Below are positions 11,141-19,992 of a stretch of DNA of 64,000 nt, in pieces. Source of the DNA: Pseudomonas multiresinivorans (lineage in GTDB: Bacteria > Pseudomonadota > Gammaproteobacteria > Pseudomonadales > Pseudomonadaceae); NCBI RefSeq assembly GCF_012971725.1, contig NZ_CP048833.1, positions 3,162,001 through 3,226,000 on the forward strand. The letters run 5' to 3'. Both the position numbers and the translations under genes were made by a program. The notes beneath the pieces are model-generated. The model was given only the letters and a program-made list of their open reading frames with translations. It was not told where the DNA came from and ran no database searches. Every line of letters starts with the position of its first letter. The first letter of the stretch is position 1.

Positions 11141-11554
11141 TCATTGTTTTAGCTTCGCCTGCCGTGCGCGACGTGCCGCCGGCGCCCAATCGAGCGCGCC
11201 GATACGCCACAGGTAGACAAGACCTGCCAACAGAATTGCTATGAAAATGGTTGCCTCGATCAGACCGGCCCAGCCGCTTTCACGGACGGACACTGACCAG
11301 GCGAAAAGGAAGAGGGCTTCGACGTCGAAGATCACGAAGAGCATCGCGACCAGATAGAATTTTGCCGACAGACGCAGGCGTGCGCTGCCGGTAGGAACGA
11401 TCCCGGATTCGAACGGTTCGTTCTTGCTGCGACCAAATGCCTTACTGCCAAGCAGGCTGGAAACCCCTAGCATGAAGCCGAGCAGGCCCAGCACTCCTAA
11501 AAGGAAGGCGGCGAGTCCCCAGTGTTGAGCTGCAAGTTCAGCTGGATTGGGCAT
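11141..11554 (-). CDS. nuoA: NADH-quinone oxidoreductase subunit A
   Basis: This first gene of the nuo operon encodes a 137-aa membrane subunit of complex I with three hydrophobic helices. The conserved loop FESGIVPTGSARLRLSAKFYL, which contributes to the quinone-cavity region, is present. A strong ribosome site (GGAAGGAG) precedes the ATG. Its 5' leader should be about 107 nt if the promoter proposed at 11668-11696 is used. Confidence 0.97.
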   Translation of the reverse strand: MPNPAELAAQHWGLAAFLLGVLGLLGFMLGVSSLLGSKAFGRSKNEPFESGIVPTGSARLRLSAKFYLVAMLFVIFDVEALFLFAWSVSVRESGWAGLIEATIFIAILLAGLVYLWRIGALDWAPAARRARQAKLKQ

Positions 11555-11667
11555 GCCGATACTCCTTCCTACAAATTACGATTGTCTTGGGTTCCAGGCG
11601 CAACGCCTGACTACTGCGAACCCGACAACTCAAGGATAGTGAGCTAAGGGTTCAGGTCATCTTTCCA

Positions 11668-11696
11668 ATTTTATGCCCAAAGCCTTCAGCAAGTAA
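11668..11696 (-). promoter_or_regulatory. Candidate sigma70 promoter for nuo operon
   Basis: Reading leftwards, a TTACTT hexamer (11691-11696) and TAAAAT (11668-11673) are separated by 17 bases. The -10 matches the consensus at five of six positions; the -35 match is weak. It is placed about 110 bases upstream of nuoA. No other transcript start is known to me here. Confidence 0.4.
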
Positions 11697-11856
11697 ATTT
11701 TTCCAACACAAACAGATGCTTCTAATTCGGGCAAAAGCCTTTTGCATTTCCCGTAGCGCCCTGTTTGCGCGGCTCTGGGCGCTTAGTGTGGCGGCACTTG
11801 GGCTTTGGTCGAATAGTACTTTCGAGGTATTTGGCCGCAATAAATTGCCAACCTAT

Positions 11857-11877
11857 AAATGATAAGTATTATCATTT
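11857..11877. promoter_or_regulatory. Fur-box-like palindrome
   Basis: Two perfect 9-base arms (AAATGATAA and TTATCATTT) flank a 3-base centre. The core TGATAAGTATTATCA matches the 7-1-7 Fur consensus at 13 of 14 specified positions. A rightward promoter-like pair, TTGCCA (11845-11850) and TATTAT (11867-11872) with a 16-base spacer, overlaps it. The nuo promoter candidate is some 160 bases away, so the controlled transcript is uncertain. Confidence 0.65.
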
Positions 11878-11995
11878 GCAGTGTCGTATATCCGTAACTT
11901 TACTACATATAAGCGGCGGCGCTTTTATTTCGCTCAATTCTCGGCATTCAATTATCCCCTGGCAGTTCCCTTTGGCGCCCCTCGTTCGGGGTGGT

Positions 11996-12499
11996 TCAAT
12001 TTCCCTTCCGAGTCCACGCCCAGTGCATCTCGCAGCGCACCGGCTCTGCGCCGGAGTCGTCCAGGAGCGTCACCTGGATCATCGCTTCCCCCTTGTCGTG
12101 CTCGAGCATCGCACGGCGCTGCTCAGGCGCCAGTGTGGCGATAGCGCGCAGGCTGCCGCGGGCCCGGCGCAGGTAAACCACCTTGAGGTTCTTGATCAGC
12201 GGCAGCTTGTGATCGGGCAGATTCATGCCGACCAGGCAGCCGCTGGCGGATTCGGCCAGTAGCGCCATGGCCGCAGCATGCACGCCGCCGATGTGGTTGC
12301 GGGCGCGGCGGTGGTTGGCCAGGCTCATCCGCACTTCATCGCTGGAGAGCTTCTGGATGCGTATGCCCGCGGTGCCGGCGAAGCGCACCTGGGAGCAGAA
12401 CAGGTGGCTGAGCAGCGACTCGTGGAGACGGTGCGGCAGGCGCTGGATGAGATGGGCGGCGAGGGCGAGGCGGTTGCGCTGGGGCATGGGCGATTCCAT
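11996..12499 (-). CDS. DUF4442 / hotdog-fold thioesterase-like protein
   Basis: This 167-residue protein resembles the DUF4442 (YiiD C-terminal-like) hotdog-fold thioesterase group. The central segment HIGGVHAAAMALLAESASG looks like the helix and substrate pocket of that fold. The real substrate is unknown. The start may be the ATG at 12499 or the one four codons later; neither has a strong ribosome site. It stands alone between aceA and the nuo spacer. Confidence 0.75.
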   Translation of the reverse strand: MESPMPQRNRLALAAHLIQRLPHRLHESLLSHLFCSQVRFAGTAGIRIQKLSSDEVRMSLANHRRARNHIGGVHAAAMALLAESASGCLVGMNLPDHKLPLIKNLKVVYLRRARGSLRAIATLAPEQRRAMLEHDKGEAMIQVTLLDDSGAEPVRCEMHWAWTRKGN

Positions 12500-12593
12500 T
12501 CATATGGAGGAGGCCCGAGGCTGGCACGTGAATGCTGATCTGCCCTTGGCGGGCGGGGAGCGGGCGGCTGGCGATTCGGCCAAGCACCAAAAG

Positions 12594-12621
12594 CAAAACC
12601 CCGGCGAGTGCCGGGGTTTTG
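12594..12621 (-). terminator. Terminator of aceA
   Basis: A perfect 12-base stem (CAAAACCCCGGC with its complement) and a 4-base loop lie 39 bases after the aceA stop. The A-tract of the left arm gives a U-run in the minus-strand transcript. Confidence 0.85.
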
Positions 12622-12659
12622 CGGTGCCTCCCGGCCCCGAGGGGCCGGTGAGCCAGTTC

Positions 12660-14255
12660 TTAGTGGAACTGGTTCATGGTGTTGTCTTTACCCGAGGCTT
12701 TCAGAGCGGCTTCGCCAGCGAAGTACTCTTTGTGGTTGTCGCCGATGTCCGAGCCAGCCATGTTCTGGTGCTTGACGCAGGCGATACCCTGGCGCAGTTC
12801 CTGACGCTGAACGCCTTTCACGTAGGCCAGCATGCCCTGGTCGGCGAAGTAGCCTTTGGCCAGGTTGTCGGTCGACAGAGCGGCGGTGTGGTAGGTCGGC
12901 AGGGTGATCAGGTGGTGGAAGATGCCGGCGTGGGCGGAACCATCGCGCTGGAAGGTGCGGATCTTCTCGTCAGCAACCTGGGCCAGCTCGGTCTCGTCGT
13001 ACTCGACGCTCATCAGCTTGGCGCGGTCGTAGGCGGAAACGTCCTTGCCTTCGGCAACGAACGCGTCGAAGACCTGCTGGCGGAAGTTCAGGGTCCAGTT
13101 GAAGGACGGGCTGTTGTTGTACACCAGCTTGGCGTTCGGGATGACCTGACGGATGCGGTCAACCATGCCCTTGATCTGGCCAACGTGCGGCTTCTCGGTT
13201 TCGATCCACAGCAGGTCGGCGCCGTTCTGCAGCGAGGTGATGCAGTCGAGGACGCAACGGTCTTCGCCGGTGCCCTTGCGGAACTGGAAGAGGTTGGAAG
13301 CCAGGCGCTTCGGACGCAGCAGCTTGCCGCCGCGGTTGATCACCACGTCGCCGTTCTGCAGTTCGGCAGCGGAAACTTCTTCGCAATCCAGGAAGGAGTT
13401 GTACTGGTCGCCCAGGTCGCCCGGCTCTTTGGTCACGGCGATCTGCTTGGTCAGGCCTGCGCCCAGGGAGTCGGTACGGGCAACGATCACGCCGTCGTCA
13501 ACGCCCAGCTCGAGGAACGCGTAGCGAACGGCGTTGATCTTGGCGAGGAAGTCTTCGTGCGGAACGGTCACTTTGCCGTCCTGGTGGCCGCACTGCTTCT
13601 CGTCGGAAACCTGGTTCTCGATCTGGATGCAGCAGGCACCGGCTTCGATCATTTTCTTGGCCAGCAGGTAGGTGGCTTCCGGGTTGCCGAAGCCGGCGTC
13701 GATGTCGGCGATGATCGGTACTACGTGGGTTTCGTAGCCATCGATCTGAGCCTGGATTTCGTCCTGCTTGGCTTTGTCGCCGGCGGCGCGGGCGCTGTCC
13801 AGGGCGGTGAAGAGCAGGTCCAGCTCACGGGCGTCAGCCTGGCGCAGGAAGGTGTAGAGCTCTTCGATCAGGCCGGAGACGGCGGTTTTTTCGTGCATGG
13901 ACTGGTCGGGCAGCGGGCCGAAGTCGGAACGCAGCGCGGCAACCATCCAGCCGGACAGGTAGAGGTAGCGCTTGTTGGTGGTCTTCAGGTGCTTCTTGAT
14001 CGAGATCAGCTTCTGCTGACCGATGAAGCCGTGCCAGCAACCCAGGGACTGGGTGTAGACGGAGGTGTCGGCGTCATACTCGGCCATGTCCTTGCGCATG
14101 ATGGCCGCAGTGTACTTGGCGATGTCCAGACCAGTCTTGAAGCGGTTCTGAGCGCGCATACGGGCAACCGACTCGGGGTTGATAGCGCTCCAGCTGTTAC
14201 CGGTTTTCTCTTTCAGAGCGGCAACGGCTTTGATGTCGTTTTGATATGCGGACAT
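12660..14255 (-). CDS. aceA: Isocitrate lyase
   Basis: This enzyme splits isocitrate to succinate and glyoxylate, the first step of the glyoxylate shunt used for growth on acetate and fatty acids. The protein is 531 aa, the length of the Pseudomonas form, which is longer than the E. coli enzyme. The active-site cysteine motif reads KQCGH. The ATG at 14255 is preceded by AAGGA and gives the family start MSAYQNDIKA; an in-frame TTG two codons earlier is less likely. It shares its substrate with the idh and icd enzymes encoded further along. Confidence 0.97.
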   Translation of the reverse strand: MSAYQNDIKAVAALKEKTGNSWSAINPESVARMRAQNRFKTGLDIAKYTAAIMRKDMAEYDADTSVYTQSLGCWHGFIGQQKLISIKKHLKTTNKRYLYLSGWMVAALRSDFGPLPDQSMHEKTAVSGLIEELYTFLRQADARELDLLFTALDSARAAGDKAKQDEIQAQIDGYETHVVPIIADIDAGFGNPEATYLLAKKMIEAGACCIQIENQVSDEKQCGHQDGKVTVPHEDFLAKINAVRYAFLELGVDDGVIVARTDSLGAGLTKQIAVTKEPGDLGDQYNSFLDCEEVSAAELQNGDVVINRGGKLLRPKRLASNLFQFRKGTGEDRCVLDCITSLQNGADLLWIETEKPHVGQIKGMVDRIRQVIPNAKLVYNNSPSFNWTLNFRQQVFDAFVAEGKDVSAYDRAKLMSVEYDETELAQVADEKIRTFQRDGSAHAGIFHHLITLPTYHTAALSTDNLAKGYFADQGMLAYVKGVQRQELRQGIACVKHQNMAGSDIGDNHKEYFAGEAALKASGKDNTMNQFH

Positions 14256-14765
14256 GGTCAATCCTTCAAAGTATGTGTTTGGTTGAGCACCGACTTACCC
14301 ACTCAAAACCTGTATCGAAACGGAATTGGCTGCGGGTTGCTCGCCGCGGGATGGCGAAGGGGCGACCGAAAGAAGGAATGACGCTGGAGGAGTGGGGTGG
14401 CGCGGCGTACAGACTCGTGACTGCAGCGGTGACATCCAGAATCGCTTGCCGGCTCGTGGCAGCCGTTGGGCGATGGTGGACGGCTGAATCCGTCACTTCG
14501 TGCTGTTGCTTAGGCTTGCTTCCCCGTCCCTCAGGACAACCTCTTGCCAGTCGCAACCTCGTCGATCCGCCTTGTGGGCTTAACAACACGAACCGGCGCG
14601 ACGGGTAGGCCGTTGGCACGATCCGGAGGGCTTTGAGGCCCTCTGGTTAGCGGGAGCGAGGCCATCATGCACTTTCAAACGAGCGTTCGTCAAACGTTTT
14701 GTAGTGTTTTTTTTGGACTACTACACGAAGGTCTAACGAGGACTGGCAGGTCACCTACGGAAGGA
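14256..14765. other. Spacer upstream of aceA
   Basis: This 510-base region separates aceA from the secretin-domain gene. It must hold the aceA promoter, but I cannot assign it with confidence. It contains an imperfect hairpin at 14623-14646 (nine pairs, one G-U) and a run of eight T at 14708-14715 flanked by short inverted GTAGT/ACTAC arms. No coding region is supported. Confidence 0.6.
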
Positions 14766-15587
14766 TTAGTCGAGCACTTCGACCTTCACCCGCAGACTGC
14801 TGTCGTTACGGCCCTGGGTGCTGTACTGGCGGGTGTAGCCGCCCTGGGTACTCTGGTTGCTTTCGCTGACGCCGCCGATTTCGATCCACTGGCCAATCGG
14901 ACCGCTGACCTGGGTGTCGGCCGAGCTGGTGTTCATCGATCCCTGGTAGTTGCCGTTGAAGCGGTCGTTGCGGGTGCTCAGGGTGATGTGCACAAGGTTC
15001 CCCGAGAGGCTCGCGGTCACGTACATGCCCTGGTTGGCGTCGCGGTACTCGGTCTGGCTGTAGACCTGGCCGTAGGGACCTACACCGGCGTTGGTCACCG
15101 GCTGGCTCTGGCCGACCTGGATGAAGGCGGGCGAACCCTCGGTGGCGCGCACCTGCTGGGTGCCGCCGCCGCGGCTACTGGTGGAGCGGTTGATGATGCG
15201 CACCTGGTCGCGGCCGTTCACTTCGCCGCGGCCGGACTGGATCTCCACATTGCCGGCGCTGACTGATCCATTCACCGAGTAGCCGCTCTGGCTGCCCTGG
15301 CTGCCGTCGACGGTGTCGAGGCTGATCAGCAGTTGGTGTGGGCGGGTATCCAGTTGTTCGAGCACCTGCTGCAGTTCGCGGATCTTCGCGAGTTCGGCAT
15401 TTACGACCAGTTGGTTGCCGTAGGCGGTGACCCGGCCTTCGTTGCCCAATACCTGCTGTGCCACCGGCAGCACGTCTTCGGCAGTGCGGTAGTTGAGCGG
15501 GATGATCTCGGTGCGCGGCGCCGCGACGGCGCTGAAGCTGAAGCTGAAGGCGCAGGCAAGGATCAGGGGAAGTGGGTGTAGGCTCAA
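14766..15587 (-). CDS. Secretin N-domain-like exported protein
   Basis: This 273-residue protein begins with a clear signal peptide (cleavage likely near AVAA-PRTE). Residues about 25-85 (IIPLNYRTAEDVLPVAQQVL to LDTRPHQ) look like a secretin N-terminal (NolW/N1) domain. The rest is rich in Gly, Ser and Gln and has no secretin pore domain. A periplasmic or envelope role is likely; the function is unknown. It overlaps the preceding gene by four bases, so the two are co-translated. Confidence 0.75.
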   Translation of the reverse strand: MSLHPLPLILACAFSFSFSAVAAPRTEIIPLNYRTAEDVLPVAQQVLGNEGRVTAYGNQLVVNAELAKIRELQQVLEQLDTRPHQLLISLDTVDGSQGSQSGYSVNGSVSAGNVEIQSGRGEVNGRDQVRIINRSTSSRGGGTQQVRATEGSPAFIQVGQSQPVTNAGVGPYGQVYSQTEYRDANQGMYVTASLSGNLVHITLSTRNDRFNGNYQGSMNTSSADTQVSGPIGQWIEIGGVSESNQSTQGGYTRQYSTQGRNDSSLRVKVEVLD

Positions 15588-16210
15588 ATCAGGAAACTCC
15601 GCAGGTTCGGGTCGAGGACGCTGGTGTTCCAGGTCTGTTCGAATTGCGCGATCAATTGACGGACGCGACCACTGTTGTTGTAGTGCGCGTAGCCGGCGTA
15701 CTCGCCTGGCTCCGGGCGCAGCAGCAGGCCACGGTCGTCGGCGAGCAGGAAGGCGTGCTCCTCGCTCGGGTAGTCGGGGTTGATCCGGCGGATCTGGCAG
15801 TAGCTGGACAGGCGTCGGCTGAGGTTGAGCAGGCGATGGCCTTCCTTCACGGCGCGCGCGCTGTCGCGCACCAGGATCATCAGGCGGTTGCGCGGATTGC
15901 CCAGCAGCAGTTGCGTGCAGGCCTCCTGGATGCTGCTGTGATGGTACAGCCAGGGTTCCAGGTCGGGCGTATAGAGATAAAGCGTGCGGCGTGCCTGCTG
16001 GATCAGCGCCAGGGCGTGTGCGCGGGCGTCGTCCGGCTTGCTGAAGCGGTGCAGCTGATCGCCTTCGCCGAGGCGAAAGGGTGCCGGCTCCAGGGTGATG
16101 GGCGGCAGCGCTTCGCTGGGCGGGTTGTGGACGGCAAAACGCCCCGGTGACTGAAACTCGATGTCCGGCAGTTCTACCGGGAGGTCGTCTTTGTCCGGGG
16201 CGTTTTCCAT
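15584..16210 (-). CDS. Conserved hypothetical protein (PLD-like fold possible)
   Basis: This 208-residue protein has no signal peptide. The middle (ALALIQQARRTLYLYTPDLE and RNRLMILVRDSARA) resembles one half of a phospholipase-D-like fold, but a full HKD motif is not visible, so enzymatic activity is doubtful. It is conserved next to the secretin-domain gene in Pseudomonas and overlaps it by four bases. The pair probably acts together; function unknown. Confidence 0.7.
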   Translation of the reverse strand: MENAPDKDDLPVELPDIEFQSPGRFAVHNPPSEALPPITLEPAPFRLGEGDQLHRFSKPDDARAHALALIQQARRTLYLYTPDLEPWLYHHSSIQEACTQLLLGNPRNRLMILVRDSARAVKEGHRLLNLSRRLSSYCQIRRINPDYPSEEHAFLLADDRGLLLRPEPGEYAGYAHYNNSGRVRQLIAQFEQTWNTSVLDPNLRSFLI

Positions 16211-16247
16211 ATCGCTCCTTTCTGTCTGGCGCTTGCCTGGCAGGTGC

Positions 16248-16676
16248 TCAGGCGCTCTCGCGCACCATGTCCACGTGGGGCAGGCCGGCGTCGAGGAATT
16301 CGCCGCTGGCTACCTGGAAGCCTAGCCGTTCGTAGAAAGGAATGGCGTAGACCTGTGCCGTCAGCAGCTGGCGTTTCAGCCCCTGGCTTTCGGCCTGCTC
16401 GATGGCGGCGCGCATCAGCAGGTCGCCGACCTTCAGGCCGCGCCAGTCCTTGAGCACCGATACCCGGCCGATATGCCCGTCCGGCAGGAGGCGGGCGGTA
16501 CCGATGGCGTAGTCGCCTTCGAAAGCCAGGAAATGCACGGCTTCGACGTCCTCGGCGTCCCATTCGAGTTCCGGCGGGACCGATTGCTCAGCGATGAACA
16601 CCGCCTCGCGAATGCGCCGCAGATCGGCATTATCCTTCTGCCAGTCCGCCACGCGAACCCTGATCTTGCTACTCAT
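16248..16676 (-). CDS. GNAT-family N-acetyltransferase
   Basis: This 142-residue protein shows the GNAT order: substrate part, then the acetyl-CoA loop region (IGRVSVLKDWRGLKVGDLLM), then the C-terminal YAIPFYERLGF motif. It is similar to the ElaA-like group. The ATG at 16676 has GGAG seven bases upstream and overlaps the end of roxA by eight bases. The substrate is unknown. Confidence 0.85.
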   Translation of the reverse strand: MSSKIRVRVADWQKDNADLRRIREAVFIAEQSVPPELEWDAEDVEAVHFLAFEGDYAIGTARLLPDGHIGRVSVLKDWRGLKVGDLLMRAAIEQAESQGLKRQLLTAQVYAIPFYERLGFQVASGEFLDAGLPHVDMVRESA

Positions 16677-17844
16677 CGGCAAACTCCAGACTGCCCTGTT
16701 TGATCAGTTCTCCGATGAGCTTACGCCCATCGTCGTCGGCCAGCCATTGGCCGAGATTCCCTTCGTGCAGCGATTCCGCCGAGCACACCAGCTTGAGCAG
16801 GTCGCGCAGTTTTTCCGGCAGCACCACGGTCTGGCCACTGGCGAACAGCAGCAGGCCGACGTCCACTTCGCTCCAGGCCATGCGGGCGCTGGGGTTGCGA
16901 ATCAGGACCTCGCCCTCTTCGATGGCGGCGGTCAGGTCGGCTTCCTCGATCTCCTCACCGGCCACCAGTTCCGGGTAGCGCGGCTCGGTCATGAACTGGC
17001 CGAACCAGGTGAGCAGCAGGCGCTCGTCGCTCATGTGTTCCTGCAGCAGGTTCTTCAGGCGGTCGAGGGCGTCGCGCTGGATCTGGTGCTGGTCGAAATC
17101 ACCTTTCATCGCGGCCATGCCGGCGTCGCTGTAACGCTCTTCGTCGGAAAGGAACTGGGCGAGGAAGTCGGTGAAGTGGGTCAGCACTTCGGCGGCGCTG
17201 GGGGCGCGGAAGCCAACCGAGTAGGTCATGCAGTCGTCTTCGGCGATGCCGTAGTGGGCGACGCGCGGCGGCAGATAGAGCATGTCGCCGGGCTCCAGGA
17301 CCCATTCGGCGCTTTCTTCGAATTCGGCGAGGATGCGCAGGTCGGCGTGCGGCAGCATCGGGCTGCTGGCATCGCAGGTCTGGCCGACTTTCCAGCGGCG
17401 GTGGCCGTGGCCCTGCAGCAGGAATACGTCGTAGTTGTCGAAGTGCGGGCCGACGCCGCCGCCCGGTGCGGCGTAGCTGATCATCACGTCGTCGATACGC
17501 CAGCTGGGCAGGAACTTGAAGTGTTCCAGCAGTTCGGCGACTTCCGGGATGAACTGGTCGACGGCCTGCACCAGCAGGGTCCAGTCGCGCTCGGGCATCT
17601 GGCTGAAGGTGTCTTCCTGGAACGGGCCGCGGCGCAGCTCCCACGGGCTGTCGCCGTGTTCGACGACGATGCGCGATTCGATCATCTCTTCCAGGGCGAG
17701 GCCGGCCAGTTCGTCAGGGTCCAGCGGGCTCTTGAAGTCGGGGATGGCCTGGCGCACCAGCAGGGGTTTCTTCTGCCAGTAGTCGCGGAGGAATTCTTCG
17801 GCGCTGATGCCGCCCAAAAGCTGAAGAGGAATAGCAGGATTCAT
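16669..17844 (-). CDS. roxA: 50S ribosomal protein L16 arginine hydroxylase-type cupin oxygenase
   Basis: This 391-residue protein is a JmjC/cupin-4 oxygenase related to E. coli YcfD (RoxA), which hydroxylates an arginine of ribosomal protein L16 using Fe(II) and 2-oxoglutarate. The iron-binding HxD motif is in GPHFDNYD and the distal His is in PPRVAHYG. Length and the C-terminal dimerisation/winged-helix part are normal for the family. It lies upstream of the GNAT gene and overlaps it. Confidence 0.9.
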   Translation of the reverse strand: MNPAIPLQLLGGISAEEFLRDYWQKKPLLVRQAIPDFKSPLDPDELAGLALEEMIESRIVVEHGDSPWELRRGPFQEDTFSQMPERDWTLLVQAVDQFIPEVAELLEHFKFLPSWRIDDVMISYAAPGGGVGPHFDNYDVFLLQGHGHRRWKVGQTCDASSPMLPHADLRILAEFEESAEWVLEPGDMLYLPPRVAHYGIAEDDCMTYSVGFRAPSAAEVLTHFTDFLAQFLSDEERYSDAGMAAMKGDFDQHQIQRDALDRLKNLLQEHMSDERLLLTWFGQFMTEPRYPELVAGEEIEEADLTAAIEEGEVLIRNPSARMAWSEVDVGLLLFASGQTVVLPEKLRDLLKLVCSAESLHEGNLGQWLADDDGRKLIGELIKQGSLEFADE

Positions 17845-17861
17845 GTCTAAGTCCTTGAAAC

Positions 17862-17886
17862 AAAAACGCCCGGCACAGCCGGGCGT
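17862..17886 (-). terminator. Terminator of purB
   Basis: A 9-base stem (ACGCCCGGC and complement) with a 3-base loop lies 19 bases after the purB stop; the five A on the left provide the U-run in the leftward transcript. Confidence 0.85.
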
Positions 17887-17904
17887 GCAAAGTCGGGGCG
17901 AATC

Positions 17905-19275
17905 TCAGATGCGCTTGGCCTGGGCGGCAGCGTTACCAATGTAGCTCGCGGGGGTCAGTTTCTTCAGTTCGGCCTTGGCTTCGGCCGGCATGTCGAGACC
18001 TTCGATGAAGACCTGCAGGGCCTCGGCGCTGATGCCTTTGCCGCGGGTCAGCTCCTTGAGCTTCTCGTAGGGGTTCTCGATGCCGTAGCGGCGCATGACG
18101 GTCTGCACCGGCTCGGCCAGTACTTCCCAGCAGGCGTCCAGGTCTTCGGCGATGCGCGCGGCGTTCAGCTCCAGCTTGCCGATGCCTTTGAGACTGGCTT
18201 CGTAGGCGATGACGCTGTGGGCGAAACCAACGCCCAGATTGCGCAGCACGGTGGAGTCGGTCAGGTCGCGCTGCCAGCGGGAGATCGGCAGCTTGCTGGC
18301 CAGGTGCTGGAACAGTGCGTTGGCGATGCCCAGGTTGCCTTCGGAGTTCTCGAAGTCGATCGGGTTGACCTTGTGCGGCATGGTCGAGGAGCCGATTTCG
18401 CCGGCGACAGTCTTCTGCTTGAAGTAGCCCAGCGAGATGTAGCCCCAGACGTCGCGGTCGAAGTCGATGAGGATGGTGTTGAAACGCGCGATGGCGTCGA
18501 ACAGCTCGGCGATGTAGTCGTGCGGCTCGATCTGGGTGGTGTAGGGGTTCCAGTTCAGGCCCAGGTCGCCTTCGATGAATTCGCGGGCGTTGGCTTCCCA
18601 GTCGACCTGCGGGTAGGCGGACAGGTGGGCGTTGTAGTTGCCCACGGCGCCGTTGATCTTGCCCAGCAGCTCGATCGAGGCGACTTGCTTGATCTGGCGC
18701 TCCAGGCGGTAGACGACGTTGGCCAGTTCCTTGCCCAGGGTGGTCGGGGAGGCCGGTTGGCCGTGGGTGCGCGAGAGCATCGGCACGTCGGCGAATTTCA
18801 CCGCCAGCTCGCGGATGGAGTCGGCGATCTGGCGCATCAGCGGCAGCAGCACGGTGTCACGGCCTTCGCGCAGCATCAGGGCGTGGGACAGGTTGTTGAT
18901 GTCCTCGGAGGTGCAGGCGAAGTGGATGAACTCACTGACCTTGGCCAGTTCCGGCAGTTTGGCCGCCTGCTCCTTGAGCAGGTATTCCACGGCTTTGACG
19001 TCGTGGTTGGTGGTGCGCTCGATGTCCTTGATGCGCTGTGCGTGCTCCAGCTGGAAGTCGTCGGCCAGTTGGTTCAGCACAGCGTTGGCTTCGGCGGAGA
19101 AGGGCGCTACTTCAGGGATGCCGGCATGGGCGGCGAGACGCTGCAACCAGCGGACCTCCACCAGGACGCGGAAACGGATCAGGCCGTATTCGCTGAAGAT
19201 CGGACGCAGGGCGCTGGTTTTGCTGCCGTAACGGCCGTCAACGGGGGAAACCGCGGTAAGGGAGGAAAGCTGCAT
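17905..19275 (-). CDS. purB: Adenylosuccinate lyase
   Basis: This enzyme of purine synthesis acts twice, releasing fumarate from SAICAR and from adenylosuccinate. The fumarase-superfamily signature SSTMPHKVNP is visible. The protein is 456 aa when started at the ATG at 19275, giving the family start MQLSSLTAVSPVDGRY; an in-frame TTG nine codons earlier is less likely. It is last in the nudJ-mnmA-hflD-purB block, an order also found in E. coli. Confidence 0.97.
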   Translation of the reverse strand: MQLSSLTAVSPVDGRYGSKTSALRPIFSEYGLIRFRVLVEVRWLQRLAAHAGIPEVAPFSAEANAVLNQLADDFQLEHAQRIKDIERTTNHDVKAVEYLLKEQAAKLPELAKVSEFIHFACTSEDINNLSHALMLREGRDTVLLPLMRQIADSIRELAVKFADVPMLSRTHGQPASPTTLGKELANVVYRLERQIKQVASIELLGKINGAVGNYNAHLSAYPQVDWEANAREFIEGDLGLNWNPYTTQIEPHDYIAELFDAIARFNTILIDFDRDVWGYISLGYFKQKTVAGEIGSSTMPHKVNPIDFENSEGNLGIANALFQHLASKLPISRWQRDLTDSTVLRNLGVGFAHSVIAYEASLKGIGKLELNAARIAEDLDACWEVLAEPVQTVMRRYGIENPYEKLKELTRGKGISAEALQVFIEGLDMPAEAKAELKKLTPASYIGNAAAQAKRI

Positions 19276-19371
19276 GGGGGCGTTCTCGTAGCTGTCGGTC
19301 AACGAAAAGGGCGCACATCATACACGAATGGCGCGAACCGGTCGCCCTTGCGGCGACCGGAAGGGCATGCT

Positions 19372-19992
19372 TCAGCTGCGCAGCAGGGGGCGCAGCTCGT
19401 TGAGCATTTTCTTTCGCGCAAACAGCATCTGCCAGCGGTTGCCGCCGAGCTGTCGCCACAGGCGCGCGGAGCGGATGCCGGCCAGCAGCAGGGCGCGGAT
19501 GCGCGCGGCGTTGGCATTGATCTGCAGGTGACGCATGTCGCCGTGGACCTGGATGCGCTGACGGAAGGTGCTCAGGGTGTCCTGGTAGAGGCCGGCGCAG
19601 GAGGCGATGACGTTCTCGTGGACCAGCCCGAAGTGCTGTACCTGCTGCTGGATCTGGTCCAGGCGGGTGCCCATGATGTCGAGCATGTCGTCGCGCTTGT
19701 TCAGTTGGCGCTCCAGGCCTATCAGCGACAGGGCGTAGCGCAGCGGTTCGCGCTGCAGGCTGTTCGGGTCGCGCTCCAGAGCGCTGACCAGGGCGCGGAA
19801 GCCCTCGCGCAGGTTGGCGGTGTCGCCGCCGTAGACGTCGAGGGTGGTCTTCGGGTCGCGCACCAGCAGGCTGCCGAGCATGCAGCCCAGCGGCGCTTCG
19901 GGAACCTGGCCGGTGCGGGCGAGGCGGTCTACCAGGGCGGCGGCTTCGAAGACGCCGGAGAGTGCGATGATCTGGTCGTGCAGATCGCTCAT
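19372..19992 (-). CDS. hflD: HflD family lysogenisation regulator homolog
   Basis: This 206-residue helical protein matches HflD (YcfC). In E. coli HflD associates with the membrane and antagonises the lambda CII protein; its housekeeping role is unclear. Its start overlaps the mnmA stop by four bases. Position between mnmA and purB is the conserved one. Confidence 0.92.
   Translation of the reverse strand: MSDLHDQIIALSGVFEAAALVDRLARTGQVPEAPLGCMLGSLLVRDPKTTLDVYGGDTANLREGFRALVSALERDPNSLQREPLRYALSLIGLERQLNKRDDMLDIMGTRLDQIQQQVQHFGLVHENVIASCAGLYQDTLSTFRQRIQVHGDMRHLQINANAARIRALLLAGIRSARLWRQLGGNRWQMLFARKKMLNELRPLLRS

Larger units (their letters stand above)
11555..11995. other. AT-rich spacer upstream of nuo operon
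   Basis: This 441-base region lies between nuoA and the 3' end of the thioesterase-like gene. It holds the candidate nuo promoter and a Fur-box-like palindrome, and is markedly richer in A and T than its surroundings. I see no convincing protein-coding gene in it. Confidence 0.7.

Noticed and set aside
11652..11840. 62-codon minus-strand frame in the nuo upstream spacer
   Set aside because: It runs through the proposed promoter, has no good ribosome site and resembles no protein.
14623..14646. Hairpin upstream of aceA considered as a terminator
   Set aside because: It has no U-run in either direction and lies 120 bases from the nearest gene end; recorded only in the spacer description.
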